This document shows, piece after piece, positions 32,101-44,500 of a DNA stretch of 64,000 nucleotides; position 1 is the stretch's first letter, and each line of letters opens with the position of its first letter. This DNA is from Hexactinellida sp. DTS-2022 (taxonomy: Eukaryota > Porifera > Hexactinellida): positions 12,080,501 to 12,144,500 of the forward strand of contig JAPNXP010000001.1 of the NCBI GenBank assembly GCA_028753945.1. Reading direction: 5' to 3'. The position numbers and the translations under genes are program-made. The notes under the pieces were generated by a model. The model worked only from the letters and a program-made list of their open reading frames with translations, was not told where the DNA came from and searched no databases.

Positions 32101-35100
32101 GGTTATTATTATTATTATGCTATACTACGGTAGATACGTGCTAGAGCAGCCTGGCCTGAAGCTCCCTGATACCTTCCACCTCTTCAAGCCGCTAATCCCT
32201 CTGGCTACGCTCGTATACGCCCCTGTCTCTCTAGAGGATACTGTGGGCGGGTCCGCCGAGTACTCAGTTCCGAGAGAGACGCTGCTCTCCGCGCTGCAGC
32301 CGTACCCCAAGCTGCTCAGCGCTCTCTTCCCCTCCGAGCCGGGCTCTCTCTTCTCGCCGCCTCTGCAGGAGGTAACCGTGTATGAACTGCTGCACGGGAG
32401 CGTGCCTTTCAACCTCAGACAGCTGTTCTCCTGGCAGGTGAGAATGAGTGCTCTATACAGGATATATATATTGTATTACGGGCAATGGGATGGTGTCCAC
32501 AGAATGTTTTGATATTTGTTACAGGCATCCACGGTTTATAGTTTGGGAATTGTTGCTCTGATATTATGTAGAATAGATTGAGAACTAATCTTAAAATCTC
32601 AAAAATTCAAGGAATAGGAATGGGAATGGGACTTGAATCACAAATTTATAGTAAGAATGGGAATTAATGATTTTAATTCGAATTAAACCAATCTCTGAGT
32701 TTATATTGCTAGTGCAATAAGTCAGTTGATATTGCATATCTGACTGGAAGCTATAAATATATACATAGTGTAGCACGGAATCTCCTCAAACCTTGCATAA
32801 AGTCATGTTATTCATTAATATTAGAATCTTGTTATTATAAGTGTATGTATTCTACTACTCTATCTACAGTCTACGAACTGCCTGGGAGAGAAGGGCGACA
32901 TGGAACATTCTAGAAGCAGCTTCCCGTCTGCCCATCACACGGAGTTCCCTCACTTCTCCAACGCGGGCTTCTCGCACGCCCACGGCTACTCCCAGAAGCT
33001 GGACTACATACACTACCTCAACAAGGGGAACCCAGCATTCGCCTACGCCAACCTCCTCGCCTCGGATCCCCAGATAGAGAGCAAGTACTGCTCCCGACGC
33101 ATGAAGGCCGTCTGCCAGCGCGTCTACAGACTGGGGCTCAGTCAGTACGGGGCCCCCAAGGTCTCCAGCTCCTGCGCGGCGCTAATGGAGATGCTGGGGT
33201 GGGACTCTGCGCCCTTCCGCACTGATGTAGTGCTGCTAAACCTGCTGCTGCAGTACGAGGGACATGCAGGTACTGTAACGTGCTATTATATACTGTAGAT
33301 AGATAGTATAGGAAATACAGTAGAACCTCGTTAGTACGAACACCGGAACACGGTTAATACGAATTTCTGGATAAGACGAACCATAGGCTATGGACGAACA
33401 AACAGTTCCACAAAATCAGGTCCCTACAATAGCTATTCAATGGGTATTACTCCGGTTAGTATACTACTGATATTTTCTGACATCGTTATAACTGTATCAG
33501 TATTACCCATAAGTTAACTGGTTACTATTGCTTCCCTTACCTATCTCTCCTCAGTCCAGATAAAGCAGCACGCCGCGGCCCTGACAGACAGCCTCTCCCC
33601 CGCGGGCTCCCAGGAGGGGGCCTCCGCCCTCTCCCGCTACGCCGAGGAGCTCTTCGGAGGCTTCATGCTCTCGGGAGAGCTCATGCTCGACAACTTCGCC
33701 GCCGCGGAGATCTGGGCTGTGTTGGAGAGCTTCTGCCAGTACCACCAGCTGCCCCCCACTCGCAGCTACCTGCAGCGGTGCGCGGCCGCCAGTCTCTGGC
33801 CGCAGCTGCTCTCATACGCGCAGATGTGGAGCACGCCCCCCAAGCTCCTGTTGGAGATCCTACGGGAGCACTTCTGCGACTCGGATGTTAAGGAGCACCT
33901 GGAGACAGCCATCCTCGTCATGATGGAGGGGAAACCTTCCTTCCCAGAGCAGGGCAAGAGGCGGCCCTACCAGAAGCTGAGCTCCCGGGGCTCCTCTGCC
34001 CCAGCCGAGGGAAGAGCGGTGAAGCGGTCTCTCTCCAGAGAGCCGCAGAAACCGGAGCCCGCCCCCCCGCCCGAGGTGTTCGAGCTGCTCCCGCTGGACA
34101 GGAGCTCGCGACTCAACAGGAGCGACAACCTCTTCGAACTGGTGTGTGCCTCCCAGAGCTGCAGCCACCCCACGGCCCGCACCCTCCTCGCATTCGCCGT
34201 CTCCCTCAGACGGGACCTCCTCCCGCTGGTCGCCACCTGCTTCATCCCGGCGGCAGCGGGCGAGGAGCCCTCTGTCGGAGAGACCGCTACGCTGCTGGAC
34301 TGTCTGTGTGTGTGGCTGTTCTGCCGCCTGCACGGGTCCCCCGAGCTGAGGAAGGCGGTGCTCTCGCTGGGGCTGGTCCCCAGACAGGAGGAGCTGTCGC
34401 TGGCGCCGCTGCACCAGAGCAGCTCCCTGCAGTGGCACCAGTGGGGGCTGCGGGACCTGGAGCAGGTATGCGTCTGTCTCTCCTCCAATATGCCAGCTCA
34501 CGGGATCGTCATGAAGCAAGCGTTCCGGTTCTTCGACTTCGAGAATCCGTACGTGCACTTCCTGCGGTTTGTGGAGACCTACGCGCTGCACTCATTCGAC
34601 CAGAGCCAGAAGCAGCTGGAGAGCTTCCTCACCTGTCTCAAGAAGCTCTGCTCGGGCGAGCAGCAGTATCCCAAGACCAGCCTCGGCTCTCCCAAGTGGG
34701 TCAGCGACCTGTCCACCCTCTGTCTCCTGCAGATGCTGGCGCACCCCATCACGCCCTGGCACCACCTCTCCCTCCTCACGGCCGTTATCAGGGCTCTGGA
34801 CAGAGTGCAGCAGCCGTACAAACTCCCCAAGGACGGCTCCTACGACCCCTCTCTCCACTCTGGTTTCACAGCGTACCCCGTGCCGCTGGGGGACCTGCTT
34901 AACACCCAGCGGCTCTCTCGCCTGCTCTCCCTCCTGCAGCCCATGGAGAAGGTCCCGATAGAGATAACCTGTCGCTGCACCCTCCCCCTCCTGCCGGACA
35001 CGCCCACCTCCTCCTGGCTCAACTCCCTCACCTGCTCCCTGTCCAGCTCTCTGTCTCCGGGCCAGCTGCTCTCTCAGCTGGTGCAGCTAGGCCTCACGGA

Positions 35101-37342
35101 GGTGGTGCAGCCGCTCTGCGAAATACTACACCTGTACCCCACCAAGGCGGTGCTCAGCTCCTTCGAGCTGCGACACCAGCGCCTCACCAAGTCCTCCTGG
35201 TGGCGCGTGCTGCAGAATAGAACGGAGTTCTGGCTGGACTGCAACGCCACTCTCCAGTCGATAGAGGGAGACATCGGGCTGGTGGCAGAGTTCTTCGAGC
35301 GGACAGCTGCCGACTGCCAGACGGAGGGGGAGGAGAGGTCTCTCTACAGCGACGCCATCCTCCTGAGACAGCTGGCGCTGGACTGGCATCTGAGGTGCCC
35401 AGAGCTGGACACAGACAAGATTCTGAGTCTCAAGAAGATGCTCTGGCTATCCAGACTCGAGTGGATAATCTCAGGCACAGATCCCTCTGTATGTATAGAC
35501 GACATTCTTAAGACCACATCTCGTAACCATGATGCTATCGGGTTCCACGACCTCTCTCAGCTGACTCTAGCTCCTCCGCACCTGCTGACGCCCTCTGAGT
35601 CCCCGGAGCTCAGCCAGGAGCTACGGGACGCTCTCAGTCTCATCCTGGGTCTGTTGTTGGACGCTAACCTGGTTGCTTCTGCTCTGCAGCTGGCAGATCT
35701 GTTCTCCCACCGCCCGCACAACATTGTCATTGTCTGCTCCTGTATCGCGCTAGCACAGAAGCTTATAGAGCCCGAACAGATCGACGCCTCCCTTCTGGCT
35801 CTGCTCTCTCCCGGAGACTCAGAGATAGGGGCTGTCCCGCCCGCCGAGTGCGTCCAGCTGTTCCGGGTCCTCCTGGAGCAGAGCGCCGCCCCGGGCCTGA
35901 GAGGCGGCGCCAGGTGTCTGGAGAGGGTACTCTCCCTCCTGCAGGTCAGTCAGGGTCTCGTTATGAGCTACGCCACGGCTGCCAGCGAGGCCACTCGCAC
36001 CTCTCTCCTGACGATCCTCACGAGCGATCAGCTGACTCAGAAGCTGCAGCTGGCCCTGCCCTTCGTGCGCTGCTGCTGCGCGGACCCCGCCCGCCTGGCG
36101 CGCTTCCTGGAGCGCTGTGTGTACATAACTCTCTGTCGGCACTTCAGACACGGCTACGACCAGGAGCCGGACGACCCCGTGTTCGTGCGTCCGGTGTTCG
36201 ACGTGGACGCCAAGTGCGAGGCCTTCTCGGAGCTGACGCGCATCTGCGACGAGTCGGAGCTGGGTCGCCTGCTGCTGCAGCGCGCCAGCAAGGACGTGCA
36301 GATCGCGCAGGCCGGCAAGGCGGAGCCCAGGCTCTCCCTCCTCCAGGTCAGCATAGAGCTGTTGGTGCGCGCCGAGACCTGTCTCTCCAACGCCTGTCAG
36401 CTGGACCTCATCTCCAGCCTCATTAACTCCACCCTGGCACTCGCGAAACTGCTCACTCTGCGGCAGTGCTGGTCGCTGCTGGCGCGACTGCTGACTGGGA
36501 TCGGGCGGTTCCACGAGCTGTCGGCTATCCTGGAGATATTCGTTAACCACGAACAGCTGGAGTACCTCCTCAAGAAGGGACTGGAGAAGGAGGAGCTGCT
36601 GAAAACCGCGCTCCTGAAGTTCCTGGTTAAGCACCACGAGAACGACATAGACAAGCTGACTATCGTGGCCATGAGATTCAATCTGTATCGGGGGCTAGGC
36701 GAGACGTGTGTTAAGCAGGCTAAGCTGCTACTGCGGAAGCTGACACACGACTATCCCAAGCTGGAAGACTTCCCGGACGTGAAGGAGCGGGTTCGCGAGA
36801 TCTGCAAGCTGTTCTGTAACGCGGCCACCTACTACAGCCGGGAGGACTGCTACATGCAGGCGTCCGAGTGCAAGCAGCAGGCCCGACTCATGTCCGCGCA
36901 GTACAGACTCCTGCCGTATAACATTATAGTCATAGGCCTGTCTAAAGTCGGGATACGGGCCATCCTATCCGGCCCGAGCAAACACCTGCTGTTCCAGGAG
37001 GTGTTAATAGTCGCAGACGCTTACGGGTTGAATAACCCGAGATCCTGGGGAGATATACTGTATGGACGCTGTGTTAGGAATAAAAATGTTACGTTTTTTT
37101 CTTCCTACTCGTCCAGGTTTCCTTTCAATAGTATTGTATACAAACACCTTGTGAACCGTTTGACAACCGAGAACCCAAGGAATGCGGATTATCGAGACAA
37201 CCTTACTTCCATTCTAACTACGATCCCTGACATGACTATTGAGAATCGCCTGTGTAAGGATTTGCTAGGTAGTATTCCTTGTCCGGCTAAATTCCACACT
37301 TCTCTGTCGCAAGAAGTTATATATGAGCTGCAGAGCTTGTGA
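28514..37342 (+). CDS. SPG11: Spatacsin (SPG11 orthologue)
   Basis: Four exons: 28514-31872, 32134-32437, 32870-33269, 33555-37342. Junctions are GT-AG, phases agree, and the total is 7851 bp, 2616 residues (human about 2440). The start ATG is at 28514; upstream in-frame TTG and CTG codons are not used. Recognition rests on order and motifs: NGW near residue 540, ALQPYPKL and QLFSWQ in exon 2, a VYRLGLS segment in exon 3, and the Spatacsin C-terminal domain with RLLTGIGRFHELSAI and LLKTALLKFLVKHHEND. In animals spatacsin works with spastizin and AP-5 in lysosome reformation. The N-terminal third is probably a beta-propeller and the rest alpha-solenoid (family knowledge). Codon third positions are overwhelmingly G/C until about 37080, where the last exon turns AT-rich. 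Introns 1 and 3 hold pogo-like MITEs; intron 2 (432 bp) holds nothing recognised. Confidence 0.92.
31875..32051. mobile_element. pogo-like MITE family 2 filling spatacsin intron 1
   Basis: CAGTAGAGCCTCGTTACTCC begins three bases after the exon end, so the terminal repeat supplies part of the splice donor (GT|CAGTAG). Blocks ACGGTTAATACGAGATTCC, TTCAGTCCCCTT and CGGATAAGGCGAACA follow. The right TIR is degraded. Confidence 0.65.
32055..32118. repeat. (TTG)n and (ATT)n microsatellite
   Basis: A GTT/TTG run at about 32056-32099, followed by an ATT run to about 32118, inside spatacsin intron 1. Confidence 0.9.
33318..33470. mobile_element. pogo-like MITE family 2 in spatacsin intron 3
   Basis: Left TIR after TA: CAGTAGAACCTCGTTAGTAC, then GAACACGGTTAATACGAATT, CTGGATAAGACGAAC and GGGTATTACTCCGGTTAGTA. 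The right terminal inverted repeat is not preserved. Confidence 0.7.
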
Positions 37343-37684
37343 TAGCTATCCTATTCTAGTAATCTCTCTCGCGAGTTAGTTAATGTATCTTTTCAAGAAA
37401 TAATCGATTGTTTATACTTATTCTATTGTTGTTAATATTAGTAAATTTTATACGCAGTTAATAGCTTAATTAATATTATTAAAGTTAGTTTATCTACCCG
37501 AGTCTCATCTTATTGCATTTCTCTGCCATCCATTAGTAATTTAATATCTAATTAATTATTAAGGGAACAAATATTAAACTGAATATGTTTCAGCATACAA
37601 CCTAAGTTGTATAATACTTATTTTACTTATTATACGTATAACGTGGAATTGCTTCACATATTACAGGAAACGTGTACTTAGTAC
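37343..37684 (+). other. 3' flank of spatacsin
   Basis: AT-rich, with candidate polyadenylation signals (AATAAT at about 37400; TATTAAAG at about 37477). No further gene. Confidence 0.4.
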
Positions 37685-38385
37685 GAGTGTTATCTTAGCG
37701 GCGGATTCATCGGCGGATTCGCAGACCTCACGTTTATGCTAATAACTCAAAAAGTTTACGCTGTACGTGAAAAATTTTCACATCAGCGGGAAGATGAAAG
37801 TTGTGACAACCCATATATAATCCCAAAATGTCAAAATTCCTCAAGATGACTCAGCAATTTTCGCTCAAATTTAGACCTCGGTTTTTCCATAATAACTCAA
37901 AAATTATCCATCAAATCAAATTTTCCTTTTAATCACATGTCTATCTCACCTATGACAACCTGTCATGCAAATTTCAAAACAAAATATTCATTTTTGAAAA
38001 AAAATTTTGAACATAAATTTCATTAAATTAATTTCACGATCTTATCGGCGGATTCGCAGACCTCACGTTTATGCTAATAACTCAAAAAGTTTACGCTGTA
38101 CGTGAATTTTTTTTACATCAGCGGAAAGATGAAAGTTGTGACAACCCATATATAATCCCAAAATGTCAAAATTCCTTAAGATGACTCAGCAATTTTCGCT
38201 CAAATTTAGACCTCGGGTTTTCCATAATAACTCAAAAATTATTCATCAAATCAAATTTTCCTTTTAATCACATGTCTATCTCACCTATGACAACCTGTCA
38301 TGCAAATTTCAAAACAAAATATTCATTTTTGAAAAAATATTATTGACATAAAATTTCACTAAAATCGGCTTACAATGATGATTTC
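37685..38385 (+). repeat. 335-bp repeat, two tandem copies
   Basis: The unit CGGCGGATTCGCAGACCTCA starts at 37711 and again at 38046, with very high identity (a few indels in A/T runs). The first copy is preceded by GAGTGTTATCTTAGCGG; the second ends near AAAATCGGCTTACAATGATG. A single inverted copy with the same outer boundaries is at 46091-46452. No TIR or coding capacity; class unknown. Confidence 0.85.
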
Positions 38386-38918
38386 CAATATCCATAATGT
38401 TGATATGTTGTCATTTAATAATACTATTGATAAGAATGTATTTGATTTGCGTCAGTGTTCACAGGAATTAAAGTTTTAGGTACCTCTGAAGAATAATTAA
38501 TGACCGCATTCCTAATTATATCAGGCTTAGTGATTACTTTCTGTAAACAAGCTTACATAATACAAACAACTTCATATATACAAATATATTTGGAATGCAA
38601 TATTCATTAAGAGAATAGAATCAGACATATAAACAATATTATGGTTACTACAACAATGTTAGGTATTTTAAGCATCTCCAGGTTTTTCCATTTCCATAAT
38701 CTGCGTAACTTCTATCTGAATGATCTTACTTGTGGCCATGTTCCTTCTCTCCAAATATACGTACTATTTGCCTTTAAAGAGGGTGAATCTCATATAAATG
38801 TAAAGCAACATATTATCTCAGAATATGACTTACCAACGAGTGCATGTTATTAAAATGGTGACAAATATTAGTAATGCTTTATATAGAAAGATCGAGATAA
38901 CCAAAGTTATTCTAAATA
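38386..38918. other. Non-coding spacer
   Basis: A 70-codon frame at 38641-38853 has no recognisable similarity, so no gene is called. Confidence 0.3.
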
Positions 38919-39038
38919 AAATCCAAAATTGCAGCCTGTGCCGACGCATGTTCCTTTGGTGGCACTATATTTTGGTGGTGGCTTATTGATAGTGCCTCCA
39001 ATGAAACATGCTGTCGGCACAGCTGCAATTTTGGATTT
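38919..39038. mobile_element. 120-bp hairpin MITE, copy 1
   Basis: The ends are AAATCCAAAATTGCAGCCTG and a close reverse complement (CAGCTGCAATTTTGGATTT). GTGCCGACGCATGTTCC pairs with ATGAAACATGCTGTCGGCAC. The second copy is at 40359-40477. Confidence 0.8.
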
Positions 39039-39707
39039 TTTTTCACCATGTCATCATCACTATGAAGGTGTTAAATTATTTCAAAAAGGTGTTACAGAAG
39101 GCATCGATCCTTAGAGTGGTGGAAGTTTCCATTTAGTTCACTTAATTTTAGAGATATTCAAGTTTGAATAGAATATAATAGCTGATGACTCAGCATTTTT
39201 TATGTGAGTGTTGGGTCATCACCCAACATCAACTAACCCATTTTAAATGTCGAATTAAAAAAATTGTAAAAATACATTTTTTTAACGATGTCATCATCAC
39301 CTCAAGGTGTCAAGACCCACTTGTATAGGTGGTACCTGGCATAAGGACCAATTGATAAATTGAAAGTTTGTTTCTATCTTGTATCATCTCTGAGATTAAT
39401 GAAATTTATCTAATTAGTATAAATATTTAATTTATTTATTTATTATTTAACACCATTATTATATACAGCAAAATAAATTAAGTTCAATTATTTGCAATTA
39501 TTATTAATTTAAATTGAATTTCACTATAATATTTGAATTCCACGCACTCGATAACCCAATAATCTATTTGGAACCGTCTATAAGTTAAATACAAAATGAA
39601 TTAATTATAATTAATTAAGTCAGTCATTAATTGTGCAAGAATATTCTCGCCGAAATAAATATAATCACTTTATCTGTCGTTGTTGTGGAATGTAAAATCT
39701 TAACGGT
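39039..39707. other. AT-rich repeat debris
   Basis: Contains TCATCATCAC/AAGGTGT blocks (39049-39075, 39292-39312) that recur after the second hairpin MITE (40490-40508). It also has a TTGATAAATTGAAAGTTTG stretch similar to 40549-40567. No gene. Confidence 0.45.
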
Positions 39708-40358
39708 TCTATCATAAACCATCTTTAGTTTAATGCCATTCATTCATTATGTATCGATAATAAATTATATTATTAGTTATTTATTTTAGCAATGTTATCC
39801 ATGGTTGGTTGAGTTGAGTCAACAAATTCCTTATATTATATTATTTAATTTAATCAATTGTATAGTAATACTAGAATTAAATAGAAGCCAGCTGTAATTT
39901 ATTAGTTAAATCAATATAATTATCGCAAGTTGAATCACTAGAGTAGGATTTAACAAGTTAAATCAATATAATTATTACAAGTTGAAACAATAGAATTAGA
40001 TTTAACACTTTACTGAAATTGAAGTGTCAGTAAACAAAGAAATTTCAACCCCCATTTATGGCAGAAATTGACCCCTTTATTGAAAAATTTCTTCTCCCAT
40101 CAGACGCAGAATTTTATGGCGAATCCAAATGTGAAATAAAATTTTGGGGTTTAGTAAAACATTTTTTGAGTTATGGACCAGACAAAATTTGAAAGGTGTT
40201 AAAGATGTGTCAAAAATTTGTTAATACAAAATCGTAACCCCAGGTGCAAATTAGACGTCGACTCCGAATCTACATGCCAAGTTTCAGCCCTCTATGTTTA
40301 CAGGTGTGGCCAGGGCACCTGCTACGGAGAAATAATAATAATAATAAAAATAATAATA
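39708..40358 (+). repeat. Segmental duplication, copy A
   Basis: Similar throughout to 40568-41200. Shared blocks are ATCATAAACCATCT, GCCATTCATTCATTATGTAT, GCAATGTTATCCA, ATCAATATAATTATCGCAAG, AATCGTAACCCCAGGTGCAA and GGCCAGGGCACCTGCTACGG. The copies differ by substitutions and small indels, mostly in their second halves. Confidence 0.8.
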
Positions 40359-40477
40359 AAATCCAAAATTGCAGCCTGTGCCGACGCATGTTCCTTTGGT
40401 GGCACTATATTTTTGTGTTTTTATTGATAGTGCCTCCAAAGGAACATGCTGTCGGCGCAGGCTGCAATTTTGGATTT
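40359..40477. mobile_element. 119-bp hairpin MITE, copy 2
   Basis: Same inverted ends as 38919-39038, inserted at the junction of the segmental duplication after an (ATA)n tract. Confidence 0.8.
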
Positions 40478-40567
40478 TTTTTCGCAAAGTCATCAACGCC
40501 CAAGGTGTGAAGAAGCATTTGTTATTTGGTCCGAGTCACAAGGAACGGTAGATAAATTTGAGTTTGT

Positions 40568-41200
40568 TTCTATCATAAACCATCTAGTGTTTAATGCCAT
40601 TCATTCATTATGTATTGATAATAAATTATATTATTAGTTAGTTATTTTAGCAATGTTATCCACGGTGATTTGAGTTTAGTCAACAAATTACTTATACTAT
40701 TATTATATTTTATTTAATCCATTGTAAAGTAAAACTACAATTAAAAAGAAGCCAGCTGGAATTTAGAAGTTAAATCAATATAATTATCGCAAGTTGAAAC
40801 AATAGAGCGAGATTTAACAAGTTAAATCAATATAATTATTACAAGTTGAAACAATAGAATTAGATTTATCACTTTCAATGGAACTGAAGTGTTAGTAAAC
40901 AAAGAAAATTTGCAACTCTATTGTGGCACTAACGAAACCCAATTTAAAAATTCGTGCACTGTGGAAAGGTGTAGAATTTAATTCTCTATCCGTACATGTA
41001 AAATTTATCAAGCTCAATATTAATTATTTCATGTTATGAGCCATAATTAGTTTAAATAGGTGTTAAAATTATTTGATCAAAAATCGTAACCCCAGGTGCA
41101 AATTAGACGGTCACTCCGCACCTGCAAGCCAAGTTTCAGAACTCAATGTATACAGGTGTGGCCAGGGCACCTGCTACGGAGAAATAATAAAAATAATAAT
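40568..41200 (+). repeat. Segmental duplication, copy B
   Basis: Second copy of 39708-40358, offset about 860 bp. It ends in a similar (AAT)n tract, here followed by the 56-bp repeats instead of the hairpin MITE. Confidence 0.8.
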
Positions 41201-41309
41201 AAAGGCAGTGATTCCAATACTGGGCCACTATACTATAGTATAGTCGGCACAGTAATAAAGGCAGTGATTCCAATACTGGGCCACTATACTATAGTATAGT
41301 CGGCACAGT
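41198..41309 (+). repeat. Two perfect 56-bp direct repeats
   Basis: 41198-41253 and 41254-41309 are identical. Each contains the 18-base palindrome ACTATACTATAGTATAGT. A diverged relative lies at 10280-10345. Confidence 0.92.
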
Positions 41310-41525
41310 AAAAAGTAAGAGAACTACTTAGTAGAACATGGAAATAAAGAGAGAACTAGTTTATTGGTTTAGGATTTAACACATTAATGATAATATGCAT
41401 TAATTCTTTTCACTGATACGATATTAAAAGGGCGCCATTAAATATAACAGGAAAGTACATCTACAAATTGTGGTAAAACTATTGCAACTCTTCTAAAACT
41501 CTGCCTTGTTCAATTTAAAAAATAA
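41310..41525. other. 3' flank of the OTU-transposase gene
   Basis: AT-rich. No terminal inverted repeat matching the sequence beyond 45263 was found. Confidence 0.35.
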
Positions 41526-44500
41526 TTAACTATTATTTTCGAATTTAACAGAAATAATAGGTTCATAATGATTCCCAATATTTCGTATATATATCCCATT
41601 TGGGGTTGGCGCCTTCATTAACTCTTCAAAAGTTGATCCATTCCCTGAAAATCCAATCCAACGTGTTCCCAACGGACCCAAGAATACCCAGATATCTATA
41701 TTAAATAACAAAGCAGTTGCAAAGAGTTCAAGATCAGTAGCCCATTTCCCACTCTTCCTCATTCCTGTTTTGTTGACCCAGTCTTGTACATTTCGATAAT
41801 TACCCTGCGTATAAACATATTTTGTGCGTAAATATTTATTGCAACTCATACTTAGGTCACCTAGCATATTATCAATTATTAGCTCCCTAAACTCTGCATG
41901 GAAATCTTGACTACCAGTGATGAGATAAGAAATTGTCGAGAAATAGCAATTTCCATCGCCAATTATATATTGAGTCAAGTTTGGCGAATAACTAAATAAA
42001 CTTTCTTCATTATCTACAATATCATTATAGGAGTACGGTAACTCCTCGCGAAAGTGAAACTTCCACTTTTTACATGTAGAAATCTGCCAGTCTGTATGTG
42101 GCGGACGAAAGCTTGGTAGTACATATCGTATTAGCCCCGTCTCAACTATTTCCTCATCTGTAATTATAGAGGCCACTCGCATTACCTTTGATGCAGTTTG
42201 CGTACGTAAACTAGATAACTTTTCGCATTTTCGTGGGACAAATTTACGCTTAATTTTACATATTTTATTTTTCTTCTCAACTTTTTTCTTCTTAAATGTT
42301 TGAAATTCATATGATTTAGGTTGTAAATAACCGCAATACACTTTCTTTTTTCGTGACCATTCTTCAACACTTTCCTCTTCCAAACTATTTCTTACTCTTT
42401 TATGACCTTTAAATACCTTATTCGCTCGCGGGTGAAAGGCAAATTGAAACGCTGATAACCTACTTACTATACCAGGATACAACAATTGTATCAAATCTCC
42501 AGGCCTCAAATTAGTTTTGGATTCCAAAATATTTAACTTCACAATACGCATCCAATTCTCCACAATAGCGTTGCTAAAGATGCTAGTCTTGTTCTTATCC
42601 GCTACACTAATAGGTCCTAAGATTATTCCACTCCATAAAGGTAATATAGGTAGGTAGAATGTTAACAAGTATTCTATAAGCTCCGGATTATAACAAGGAT
42701 TTGGATCTGCATTTTTTCCTGGATTATTGTTGATCCAAGATTTGCAATTTTTTGCAATATTTACAAAATGTTTGCCGAAAGGGGATTTTTCTCTGTATGT
42801 TTTACTATCCTTGTTATCAATAGCAATATTATTATCGTCCATATGTTCTTCAACCAAATATTCATTAGTCTCTGAGGAGTTTACGGAATCATTACTAATG
42901 AATGTTTCTAGCAAATGAGTATGTGTCTTTACTATTGCACTTAAAGAACTACTCATAAATACAATGCATAAAGATTGGAATAAATTATTGATACTTGTCA
43001 TTTCAACAGCGCGTACAATAAATCCGATACTATGTAAAAACAGTTTTCTCACTTCTTTTTGTAGTTTAAATTTTTTATTTATATGAAATCCTATGCTGTG
43101 CATTAAATGAGCCGAACATAAGTGAAGAATTACTTTAAAGTCCGTCTCATTAACTGCAGAATTTACATCTACCATATTCCAACACTTATAGAGATAAGTA
43201 TCTATATCACACTTGAGAAAAATACTACAAGAACTGTGAATCAAAACCCAGCTGAAATCTATTTCAACTTGTGAAATGTTTAGATCGCCCAGTATTTTCT
43301 TTGCATCAAGGGACCATTTGTGCAAAAAATAACTTATTTCAGCACTGGTGTGTCCTGAACTAATCATTTCTGCTAGTGGAATTGGACTAGTGGAGTAAGT
43401 AGGATGTCTTACAGTTAGAGCGTAATAGAATACTTTCTTTAGTGAGGGTTCTATTTTCCTAACAATTGATCCTGTGGCATCTAAGTGAAGAACAATTCTT
43501 GTATCTTTAAACAATTTCAATATTTTGATTTGATCTTCAGTGTACATATGTACAATAAAAGGATTATGACTTAGTGACTGTATGTAACCTCTAACATGAA
43601 GGCCAATAACACTATTTCTATAATACTGTTGTAAGCTAATTAACTCAGTCCAGTTATCATTAGAATACCTCTGTAAACTAGACAAATCAAATTTAGCTTT
43701 TCGCAGGACTGCAGAACTTCTAACCTTATTTAGGTTACCATAATTAAGCGCTAAGTTTGTGTTCTCTACAGAATCAAATTGATCATAGAAATATGCATTT
43801 ACAGATGTATCTGCTACCCCTCTAGCTACTTCTAACCTATGCGAATGTGATAAATTTCGTGAGTGCACAGTTGTATTATCGAAATGCTGTTCAGATAAGG
43901 TTCCATAAGCTACATACTCCACAATAATATTTTCATCAATTTTACACTCCAACAGCTCTTTCTTTATTACAAATGTAAATTCAAAACAATCTTTAAACTT
44001 ACACACTGCTTTAGCTCTAAAAAAACAGCTATTTTGTTTTCTACTACTAAGTTTATTAACCTTTTTGTATTGAAAAGAAAGAACACATACAAAATTTCCC
44101 TCGATTTTTGAACTAAATAAATTGGTCCAATCTTTAGAAAATACTACAGAGTCTCCATGAATTAGTGTAATACTTTTCCATTCCATTCCACTTAGCAAAA
44201 ATTCACCACAGATTTCCTCACTAAACATGGATTGTTCAACTATGATTTCATTACCCAGAGTACTGTCGTCATCTTCTGATGGCACTAGCAATTTGGACTC
44301 AGGGATATTAGAGGTAATAACAATTTCAGGTTGCGGGTCATCGGTAGATGACAATACCGGGACTTGTTGATTTGAAGAAGAAGAAGAGGTATGATGCAAT
44401 TTTAGGCACAGAGATTCATGAAATGAGCTTAAAGTATCTGAACTTTCTCGACAGGCTAGAATAAAGCTAGTGAATAAATCTAGTTGTTGCACTGTGATAG

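Noticed and set aside
28696-36681. Many long open frames on both strands overlapping spatacsin
   Set aside because: They are shadows of a GC-rich gene where stop codons are rare; none has recognisable domains and all lie out of frame with the spliced spatacsin reading frame.
28514-37342. Horizontal transfer as an explanation for the GC-rich gene
   Set aside because: It is a recognisable animal orthologue with introns that contain local MITE families, so it is long resident.
38641-38853. 70-codon frame starting with ATG
   Set aside because: No similarity, no splice context and AT-rich composition; insufficient to call a gene.
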